From Clostridia bacterium (GTDB lineage: Bacteria; Bacillota; Clostridia; Christensenellales; Aristaeellaceae), in the NCBI GenBank assembly GCA_017396845.1, contig JAFQKQ010000089.1, positions 1 to 40,611 of the forward strand: a stretch of 40,611 nt of DNA, written 5' to 3'. Shown piece by piece: positions 32,848-40,611 of this stretch. Every line of letters begins with the position of its first letter. Within the stretch, counting starts at the first letter, position 1. The notes under the pieces were generated by a model. That model did no database searches and was not told where the DNA came from. It saw only the letters and a list, made by a program, of their open reading frames with translations. Both the position numbers and the translations under genes were made by a program.

Positions 32848-34080
32848 ATGGACCGCGAAATCCTACGTACGCTTGCAGCGAGAATCCGAGAAATTTCCGA
32901 AATGCCGATTCAAGCAGAAAAGCGGGAATTGCACAGAGCCGTAAACAGCAAGCGAATGATTCGCCCCGTAGTGCTGATGGACGAGCTTCCGTGGAATCAG
33001 TTGAACGGCAGCGGGGAGCTTACGCTGAAATGCGAAAACGCGTTTCTCCGAAGAGTGGAAGACGTTTTTAGAAAGACGCTCTGGAAATACGATCACTGCC
33101 CCTGCGATATGCTTGTTGAGCCGTTTTATGCGCTCCCCCGTTCGATTACCATCGGCGATATCGGCATTTCCGCGCCCATCGGCGAGGTTCGCATGGCGGA
33201 TAAGGGCAATAATATCATATCCAGAAGCCTTCAGGATCAATTATCATCGTTTGATGCGCTTGAAAAGCTGCATGTTCCCGAAATTTATGCAGACGACGAT
33301 AAGACAAACGCGGAAAAGGAAATGCTTACCGATATCTTCGGCGATCTTCTGCCCGTAAAGACCGTGGGCTTGAACCATGCAGGATTTTTATGCCCTTGGG
33401 ACGATCTTTCGTTCTGGCGCGGCGTAGAGGCGATATACATGGATCTTTACGATGAACCCGAGCTTCTTCACGAAACAATGAAAAGGATCATGGATATCAA
33501 AAAGCAGCTCCTCGAAAAAGAAATCGAATTGGAGCTGCTGGATGATTATCTTCCGCTTCTTCACTGCACCGCCTCGCTCACCGACGAGCTTCCGGGGAAA
33601 AAAGAGAACGGAAAAACGCTTCCCAAGAACATGTGGGCGCGCGGCATGGCGCAGGTTTTCGCAAGCGTATCCCCGCGCATGCATGACGAATTTGAAATCC
33701 GGTACGTAAAAGAATATTTTGACAATTTCGGACTTCTTTACTACGGCTGCTGCGAGCCGCTGCACGATAAAATAGAGATACTGAAGCAGTTTAAAAACCT
33801 CAGAAAAATCTCCATAACCCCGTGGGCGGACGTAAGAAAAGCCGCCGAGCGCATGGGCAGGGATTATGTAATGGCCAGAAAACCCAACCCGGCAGCCGTA
33901 GGCGTTTTAGAGATCAACGAAGATGCCCTGAGAAAGGATATCCTCGAAACGCTTGACGCGTGCAGAGAAAACGAAACCCCGGTGGAATTCACATTAAAGG
34001 ATATCAGCAGCGTATGCTATAAGCCGGAAAACCTGGAAAAATGGGAACGGATCGTAATGGAAACGGTTCTTAATTACTGA
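32848..34080 (+). CDS. URO-D family protein, copy 2
   Basis: A 410-residue paralogue of the 3835-5061 gene with the same plan: LPWNQLN at 48-54, HC at 239-240, YYGCCE at 298-303, SITPWADVRKA following. Compared with copy 1, the HCHCS motif is reduced to LLHCTAS, so the metal site may differ. GGGAG lies 8 bases before the ATG at 32848. The strong promoter and terminator make it a single-gene unit. True uroporphyrinogen decarboxylases are shorter and have different active-site loops, so heme synthesis is unlikely; a methyltransferase role on an unknown substrate is inferred. Confidence 0.75.
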   Translation: MDREILRTLAARIREISEMPIQAEKRELHRAVNSKRMIRPVVLMDELPWNQLNGSGELTLKCENAFLRRVEDVFRKTLWKYDHCPCDMLVEPFYALPRSITIGDIGISAPIGEVRMADKGNNIISRSLQDQLSSFDALEKLHVPEIYADDDKTNAEKEMLTDIFGDLLPVKTVGLNHAGFLCPWDDLSFWRGVEAIYMDLYDEPELLHETMKRIMDIKKQLLEKEIELELLDDYLPLLHCTASLTDELPGKKENGKTLPKNMWARGMAQVFASVSPRMHDEFEIRYVKEYFDNFGLLYYGCCEPLHDKIEILKQFKNLRKISITPWADVRKAAERMGRDYVMARKPNPAAVGVLEINEDALRKDILETLDACRENETPVEFTLKDISSVCYKPENLEKWERIVMETVLNY

Positions 34081-34087
34081 TACGCAC

Positions 34088-34120
34088 AGCGGACGCCTTC
34101 AATCGGCGTCCGCTTCCATT
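34088..34120 (+). terminator. Terminator after URO-D copy 2
   Basis: AGCGGACGCC pairs with GGCGTCCGCT around TTCAATC, followed by TCCATTTTT. Confidence 0.85.
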
Positions 34121-34168
34121 TTTCAGTGAAACAAACAGGCTTTAAAATCCCTTCGTTTTCCAACTCAT

Positions 34169-35890
34169 CTACCCAATTTCAAATGCCGCCTGTAAGCCGT
34201 TTGCGATATCCGTTCCGTTCTGTGCGTCCAGAATTCTCGCCATCTTCATCATGCTCTCCTGCATTCCGATACTTTCCTGATGCTCCCGGGCTATTTTTGA
34301 TATCTGCTCCTTCATTTCCTCCTTCCCCTCAAATTCCATCATTTCCATACATATAAGCGCCTGCTGCGCGTTTTCGGGTCTGAAAAATCCCAGCTGATAA
34401 AATTCCTTTGCAAGTTCGTTTTTCTTAAGCAGAAGCATCGGCTGCGAGCGCTGCGCACGCACCCTGATATCAAATACCGGCGCTCTCAGTCCCATATCGA
34501 CGCCGAATTCCCCCTGCGCGTGCATGCGGATGCGTGCGTTTGAAAAGCGTACAAACCGCCTTGCATTTCCATCGCCGGTGATTCTGAAGCATCTCGGTTC
34601 ATCATAAAACTGCCGTATGAGCTCGATTATAAGATTGCACATGCGTGTAAACGCCCGATAGCTGCTTTTGAGCATATCCCTCGCCAGCTTTCCGCCCGCG
34701 TCTTGAAGCGCCATAATAGCGCTTGCCGCCGTCACGCCCGCGCTTGACGCGCCCTGCGAAAAATCGCGGTTGCCGCTGGTCTCCTTAAGCTCGTCGATCT
34801 TCCCCTTCAGAATTGAAAGAAGCGACCCGTCCACGCCCCTCACGTCGATCTGCTTGATGCTGTCCTGCGGAGAAGAGCCGCCCTGATAATGCACGAAATC
34901 GCGCGACCAATCGGCGTATTCCTGCTCGTTGATTGCGCCGTCTGAACGTATGAAAAAACGCGGACTCGCGGACAGCATGGCGCTTTTCAGTATCACCTGA
35001 TTCAATCTGTCGATATACATCTGCGGCTGCTTGCAAACATCTATATACCCAAACCCCGCCGGAGAATCCGCCTCAACAAACTGCACATCAAACACAAAGG
35101 GATACTGTCCGTGATCGTAATATCCCCGCAAACGGTACTTGGGATCGTTTTCCGACGCATACAGCAATTGTCCGCAGACAAACTTCACAAAATGCACACG
35201 TTCACATCCGTTTATCCGCTTTTTATAATACCAGTCCACCACCACGCTCTTCTCTGTACTTTTCCTGCCCGCTTCATATTCCGCGTCCGCGAGTCTTCCG
35301 CCCGTAAGCTTCCCGTTTAGAAACGGCCAGATATCCGTAAGCACATCGTTTTCAACGCTCTTTACATAAAACACATTCCGGCTCGATTGAATATCCGTAA
35401 TGCCCGGCTCCCAATACAGATTCATAAGATCAATCTTTCGTATATCCACATCCCCCAGGCCGCCGTGCTTTGAGCTGTTCCAAAATACGCCCGTAACGCC
35501 GGTTCCGCCCTTAAGCTTCGACCACCATACATCCGAATACACCTGCTCGTATTCGTTCTGCTCGAGTATCACGGGAAGAATGTCGCTCAGCATCTGCGCG
35601 TCCTCGGTATCGCTTTCCTCCCTCGGAAGCACGTAGGGCTTCGGAAAATTATCCATGGCGTCTGCGTGCTTATTGGCGATGCAGTTTAAGAGCCATGCGC
35701 TCGCAGGCTCCGGATCCGACTGCTTTTTCCCCTGGCGCATTTCTTCCCAATGCCTGAGCCTGTACCATTTTTCGTTGGCAATGAGCCTGTTATCAAGCTC
35801 CGCCTTTTCGCTTCTGTATTCAATCAGCACTTCCTCCGCTTTTCGAACATCCTCCACAGTAATTACCGGTTCAAACAGAATTTCTTCCAT
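34169..35890 (-). CDS. Phage portal protein
   Basis: A 573-residue protein similar in plan to portal proteins of tailed phages: an N-terminal part with RHWEEMRQGKK, a region with WWSKLKGGTGVTGVFWN, and a helical segment (about residues 330-420) with the conserved-type pattern ASSAGVTAASAIMALQDAGG, followed by a C-terminal part rich in Glu/Met helices. Portals form the ring through which DNA enters the capsid. GGGGGA lies before the ATG and it starts 20 bases after the terminase stop. No capsid, scaffold, protease or tail genes follow; the convergent URO-D gene does. It is intact in frame. Confidence 0.75.
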   Translation of the reverse strand: MEEILFEPVITVEDVRKAEEVLIEYRSEKAELDNRLIANEKWYRLRHWEEMRQGKKQSDPEPASAWLLNCIANKHADAMDNFPKPYVLPREESDTEDAQMLSDILPVILEQNEYEQVYSDVWWSKLKGGTGVTGVFWNSSKHGGLGDVDIRKIDLMNLYWEPGITDIQSSRNVFYVKSVENDVLTDIWPFLNGKLTGGRLADAEYEAGRKSTEKSVVVDWYYKKRINGCERVHFVKFVCGQLLYASENDPKYRLRGYYDHGQYPFVFDVQFVEADSPAGFGYIDVCKQPQMYIDRLNQVILKSAMLSASPRFFIRSDGAINEQEYADWSRDFVHYQGGSSPQDSIKQIDVRGVDGSLLSILKGKIDELKETSGNRDFSQGASSAGVTAASAIMALQDAGGKLARDMLKSSYRAFTRMCNLIIELIRQFYDEPRCFRITGDGNARRFVRFSNARIRMHAQGEFGVDMGLRAPVFDIRVRAQRSQPMLLLKKNELAKEFYQLGFFRPENAQQALICMEMMEFEGKEEMKEQISKIAREHQESIGMQESMMKMARILDAQNGTDIANGLQAAFEIG

Positions 35891-35910
35891 GCCGTCCCCC
35901 TTATTCTTTA

Positions 35911-37347
35911 TTATACGCGATAGAAACGCGCTTTCCGGTCCATTAAGTCGAGCGGATCATCGAGATTCATATGCATTTCGCTCTGTTTCGCAGGTGAAAT
36001 CGGATTTTCCATAAGAACATATCGGCATTCGTCATAGATATGATCCTCCTGCGCGGAATTGATGTCCTCCACCATTTTCGTATCGTACGTAAGCGCGGGG
36101 ATGGTTCTGATAAAGTGGCGGCAGGTGGAGAATACCTGCAGCATCGGCCGCCCGTCTTCGCGGAATTTAAATCTGTAGTGGTACTGCATCTTTCCCGGAA
36201 GGCGCGTATTATCACCCGGGTGGAAATAAATGTAATTCGGGTGCCGCGCCATCATCACAGCGACGGATTCGCCCCGGGACTCGTCAAATATCGACGGATC
36301 CGCAACGCCCGTAATTTCCCGTCCCCGAAGATACTCGTTTTCCCTTTCTATAAGCGCAATATTTGCCGCAATCCTATCGGGCGATTCGCGCGTTCCTTCG
36401 TTGGGCACGCCGTTTGTGCCGTACAATTCCGCAATCCTGAAAAGCCTGCCGTCCTCATCCGCCGCATACCAGCCCACTGAATATGGTCTTGCATAGCCAA
36501 AGTCGAACCCCCGCCATATCCGCCACGATTTCGGAATCCGAAACGGCGCAATCACATGCGTATAAACGCGGTCTTCATAGTGGTTCGGGTCATTTACCCA
36601 TTCCGAAAACACCTGTCCGTCGAAAGAATCCCAGCTTCCGTACAGCTGCGCGTTTTTCTGCGCCGAGGGGAGCATAGAAAGATTGGCAAGATAATCCCTG
36701 TCGTTTTCAAGAAGCTTATTATTATCAAACACCGTCGCCGGTATGAAAATGCGCGAGCGCGTCCGCTTCTCCTCTCTCCCCTCCGGCGTTCGGATCGAAA
36801 ACTCTTCCCTGACCGGCGTCATCGGCGGCGCGCAGGTGATAAACCGCTCCTTCACCCAGCCGTGCCCGATCCCGCCCGGGTTTGTGGTCGCCCGGATGCC
36901 GACAAACGTACCCGGCCCCGACGGACGGTTTCTCGAAAACATGAACGAATACTCCGCCCAGGTAAAGTGGGTAAGCTCGTCAAATATGATCAAATCAAAC
37001 TGCCGTCCGCGATAGCTCTCCACATCCGACGCATTGTGCATGCTGCCGAACGCCACCGTAGCGCCGGAGGGAAACATCCACCTGTGCATGGTGGAATTGT
37101 ATTTCGCCTCCGGAAACAAACGCGGATAGTACATGCGCGATTTGTCGATCAATTCCGTAAGCTGCGGATAGGTTTTTCTTAGAATCAGCGCGCGAAAATG
37201 CGGTATATGCACCCAGTACATCGGCAGCATCACACTGGCCTCGCTCTTTCCCCCGCCCGCTGCGCCGCCATACAGGCATTCGTATTCTCGCCTTTTCAAA
37301 AACTGCGCCTGCTTCTCCTGCGGCTCCCATATCACATTAGCCGCCAT
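35911..37347 (-). CDS. Phage terminase large subunit
   Basis: A 478-residue ATPase-nuclease. The Walker A motif GGAAGGGKS (27-35) and Walker B FDLIIFDELTHF are intact, with the motif III-like ATTNPGG. The RNase H-like nuclease has its acidic residues in FDFGYARPYSVGW, VADPSIFDE and YDECRYVLMEN. Start is the ATG at 37347, six bases after GGAGG; the ATG two codons earlier overlaps that site. It overlaps the small upstream gene by 11 bases. The enzyme pumps DNA into a prohead, but no such prohead is encoded here; perhaps a domesticated module or remnant. Confidence 0.85.
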   Translation of the reverse strand: MAANVIWEPQEKQAQFLKRREYECLYGGAAGGGKSEASVMLPMYWVHIPHFRALILRKTYPQLTELIDKSRMYYPRLFPEAKYNSTMHRWMFPSGATVAFGSMHNASDVESYRGRQFDLIIFDELTHFTWAEYSFMFSRNRPSGPGTFVGIRATTNPGGIGHGWVKERFITCAPPMTPVREEFSIRTPEGREEKRTRSRIFIPATVFDNNKLLENDRDYLANLSMLPSAQKNAQLYGSWDSFDGQVFSEWVNDPNHYEDRVYTHVIAPFRIPKSWRIWRGFDFGYARPYSVGWYAADEDGRLFRIAELYGTNGVPNEGTRESPDRIAANIALIERENEYLRGREITGVADPSIFDESRGESVAVMMARHPNYIYFHPGDNTRLPGKMQYHYRFKFREDGRPMLQVFSTCRHFIRTIPALTYDTKMVEDINSAQEDHIYDECRYVLMENPISPAKQSEMHMNLDDPLDLMDRKARFYRV

Positions 37348-37837
37348 CTGCATCCTCCGGCGCGGGAAGAATCACAACGCCCGTATCGTTTCTTTCGCCT
37401 TTTACGTTCTGGGAAAGCTTTTTCTCTTCCATCTCCAGCTTTTTCAGCTGCACCTCCAGCTCCCGCTCCGCATCCGGCGGAAGCATGCCGTACAGGCTTC
37501 GAATCGCATCGGTGAGATCGCGGATCGCCTGAATGGCTTCCCTCATCTGCTTAACGTTTCTAAGGCTCAATGTCGCCTCCATGATTTCGCCCGTTGCCTT
37601 ATCCTGATAGGCATGCCTGCAAAACTGCTTGTCATCCGCCATCAGTTCGATCATCGCCTCGCACGCCATCTCGGCCGCTTGCTTAAGCAAGGGAAAGCTG
37701 TCGTTTTCCGGTATGCTTTTTCCCTTTTTTACCGTTTTCCTGCCGCTTTTTGCGCCTTTTTCCCCCTTCAGCACGCGAAATACGCCCTCATGCACATTTC
37801 CTGTGCCTGCCGTTTTAACGCCGGTTTCACCATTCAT
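37337..37837 (-). CDS. Terminase-associated small protein, possible small subunit
   Basis: A 166-residue protein: an N-terminal basic region (KGEKGAKSGRKTVKKGK), a helical middle with LKQAAEMACEAMIELMAD, and a long amphipathic coiled-coil-like C-terminus (MREAIQAIRDLTDAIRSLYG, then LEVQLKKLEMEEKKLSQ). Its position just upstream of and overlapping the large terminase is that of the small subunit, and basic plus helical character fits DNA binding, but I do not recognise a defined family. AGGGGAGGT lies 7 bases before the ATG at 37837; the longer frame starting at 37954 has no ribosome site. Confidence 0.65.
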   Translation of the reverse strand: MNGETGVKTAGTGNVHEGVFRVLKGEKGAKSGRKTVKKGKSIPENDSFPLLKQAAEMACEAMIELMADDKQFCRHAYQDKATGEIMEATLSLRNVKQMREAIQAIRDLTDAIRSLYGMLPPDAERELEVQLKKLEMEEKKLSQNVKGERNDTGVVILPAPEDADGG

Positions 37838-37874
37838 TATAAATACCTCCCCTGAAAAAAGCATACATTGATGA

Positions 37875-39362
<1,488 letters not shown>

Positions 39363-39390
39363 ATACAGGCTGTATGGTAAGCAATCAAAA

Positions 39391-39422
39391 ACGCTGTCTC
39401 CGCGAGGAGACAGCGCCCTCTT
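39391..39422 (+). terminator. Terminator after gdhA
   Basis: CGCTGTCTCC pairs with GGAGACAGCG across GCGA, followed by CCCTCTTTT. Confidence 0.8.
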
Positions 39423-39533
39423 TTCGATCCTGCGGGAAAACTATGAGCGCGGAAATGAAATCCAAATGACTGTGCCGGGGTGTGATATCATCATATCAGA
39501 TACAGGGAAACAGTACGAAGGAGGATTTCAAAC

Positions 39534-40037
39534 ATGAAAAAGGCAGTTCAGTGGATCATTATCGGAGTCGTCGTAATCGCAACCGCGATCTTTTGCTGGA
39601 ACAGAAACAATCCCGAATCCAATGAGCCGGTTTCGGTGAACATCGCCACCTGCTCGCTTTGCATTGACGGAAGAAATTACAGCATGGATCATGTGGAAAC
39701 CGTAGTCAGAAGTTGGAGAGACGAAGAGGATCTGGCAGTTTACGATGTGGTGTTTGAGAATGATTCAGCCGATCTGGAATGCGTGATCGGCGTGATCCGC
39801 GAGAGAATCGGCGACGGGAACTACGAATACACCGTAACCGCGTCGTCGATTGAAATCGACGGGAGAAGCTATTACCGGGGCGATATCCGCGGCTATGGCA
39901 ATATGGATTTCACGTACTACATGGCCACCGAAGGCAGCCTCTCGGTTGGATTTTCGGATCCCTATCACTACAGAAGCAGCGACGTTGTCCGCGTGGTCGG
40001 ATATGTCGATATTTACTTCGATATCTACAAAGATTGA
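39534..40037 (+). CDS. Membrane-anchored or secreted protein of unknown function
   Basis: A 167-residue protein with one N-terminal helix (VQWIIIGVVVIATAIFC, residues 5-21) followed by a Cys/Asn stretch (CWNRNNPESNEP), then an extracytoplasmic domain rich in beta-strand-type sequence and aromatic residues (NYEYTVTASSIEI, FTYYMATEGSLSVGF, VVGYVDIYFDIY). Two close cysteines (CSLC, about residues 40-43) may be a pair. GGAGG lies 8 bases before the ATG. I recognise no family. It sits between gdhA and an insertion sequence and may be part of neither. Confidence 0.65.
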   Translation: MKKAVQWIIIGVVVIATAIFCWNRNNPESNEPVSVNIATCSLCIDGRNYSMDHVETVVRSWRDEEDLAVYDVVFENDSADLECVIGVIRERIGDGNYEYTVTASSIEIDGRSYYRGDIRGYGNMDFTYYMATEGSLSVGFSDPYHYRSSDVVRVVGYVDIYFDIYKD

Positions 40038-40069
40038 GTTTTCAGGAGGCATCCTTCACAATTCCGATT

Positions 40070-40096
40070 GGGGCCGTCTCATTACGAGGCGGCTCC
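40070..40096 (+). terminator. Hairpin after the 167-residue gene, possible terminator
   Basis: GGGGCCGTCTC pairs with GAGGCGGCTCC (11 pairs, two wobbles) around ATTAC. The following sequence CTTGCGTT is a weak T tract. Confidence 0.4.
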
Positions 40097-40110
40097 TTGC
40101 GTTAAAAAAA

Positions 40111-40139
40111 GGCACTCAGGCTGTACAAACCTGAATGCC
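40111..40139 (+). other. Hairpin near the probable left end of the insertion sequence
   Basis: GGCACTCAGG (40111-40120) and CCTGAATGCC (40130-40139) are inverted copies with one mismatch around CTGTACAAA. It lies about 20 bases before the transposase ATG and could be an end-linked hairpin or block to readthrough from outside. The true terminal repeat cannot be set without the other end. Confidence 0.35.
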
Positions 40140-40159
40140 GGCGGTAAAATGTAACTGTC

Positions 40160-40611
40160 ATGAAAACATTAAAACCGCAGACAGATTATACCGCAATGAC
40201 GAACGGATTTCAACTGGTAATGCCGTTGAACTGCGAAATAAACATCGGGAAGAATGCGCCGGTGAGACTACTCAATGCCGTGATGGAAAGGATGGATTAC
40301 AGCAAATTGTACGCGGCATACTCCCACCTGGGGAGAATCGAGTACTCACCGAAGATTCTTATGAAAATCATGGTGTACGGCTATATGCGCAAGCAGATCT
40401 CCAGCCGTGCGCTGGAAGCATGCTGCCGCGAAAATTTGCACTTCATCTATCTGCTGGAAGGACAGCGCGCACCGGATCACAACACAATCAATCGCTTCCG
40501 CAAGAATATTCTGACACAGGAAGCCGGGCAGGATATTCTGCGGCAGCTGGTTTTGCTGCTCAATCAGAGCGGACTGCTGAGTCTGGAAGCTGCTTTCATC
40601 GACGGAACCAA
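40160..40611 (+). mobile_element. IS1182-like transposase, 5' part, cut by window end
   Basis: The open frame from the ATG at 40160 reaches the window end (150 codons visible). Its N-terminal domain has MDYSKLYAAYSHLGRIEYSP, then KIMVYGYMRKQISSRALEACC and FIYLLEGQRAPDHNTINRFR, as in IS1182-family (and IS5-like, DUF772) transposases; FIDGT at the end contains the first catalytic Asp of the DDE triad. The ATG has no strong ribosome site. The frame is open, so the copy may be active. Completeness cannot be judged here. Confidence 0.8.

Overview
The window reads as chromosome of a low-to-mid GC anaerobic member of the Bacillota (Clostridia; a gut lineage such as Christensenellales is my guess from gene content, not shown by any marker gene here). 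Supporting signs are sigma-A type promoters with near-consensus boxes, strong GGAGG ribosome sites, a T-box valine leader, a YhbD/bactofilin pair as in Bacillus, an NADP-type glutamate dehydrogenase and several uroporphyrinogen-decarboxylase-like methyltransferase genes. Most of the window is ordinary and densely coding.

Layout. 1-190: leader and strong leftward promoter of a gene just outside the window. 330-2914: YhbD-like regulator, bactofilin, threonine aldolase. 2961-7301: leftward operon of an MMPL/RND-type membrane protein, a URO-D family protein and an alkaline-phosphatase-superfamily protein. 7330-11216: HAD phosphatase, PAP2 membrane phosphatase, GH36 alpha-galactosidase. 11214-17080: leftward housekeeping block (rsmA; T-box, small membrane protein and valS; pgsA; a small conserved-looking protein; an M23 peptidase). 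17242-19780: phosphodiester glycosidase (NAGPA-type) coupled to a membrane-anchored unknown. 19840-20122: a promoter-to-terminator structured RNA, possibly 6S RNA. 20151-23222: leftward MATE transporter, Lrp/AsnC regulator, aminotransferase. 23346-25141: DMT-type transporter and polysaccharide deacetylase. 25184-31830: an accessory cassette (below). 31881-34120: pyrH and a second URO-D protein. 34169-37837: an isolated phage packaging trio (small protein, terminase large subunit, portal). 37918-39422: gdhA. 39534-40037: unknown secreted or anchored protein. 40111-40611: 5' part of an IS1182-like transposase, cut by the window end.

The most unusual stretch is 25184-31702, all on the plus strand, opened by its own TTGAAA-17-TATAAT promoter and closed by a bidirectional terminator. 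It holds repeated copies, in different states of decay, of a two-gene unit: a small two-helix membrane protein ending in a HPDM-D-II motif, then a Cys-containing peptide whose full form ends in GC(T/A)SCGGS plus an Asn-rich tail. The units are followed by a BspA-type LRR lipoprotein, a radical SAM/SPASM enzyme with a long C-terminal extension, another peptide remnant, a voltage-gated K+ channel homologue and a second radical SAM/SPASM enzyme. My reading is a candidate RiPP (radical-SAM-modified peptide) locus undergoing duplication and decay; the precursor role and the involvement of the channel and LRR protein are inference.

Several CDS starts were set inside the longest open frames because ribosome-binding sites or promoters exclude the upstream start: the MMPL gene, HAD, rsmA, valS, the small ORF before valS, pgsA, MATE, DMT, pyrH, URO-D 2, terminase and its small partner, and the two small membrane proteins of the cassette.
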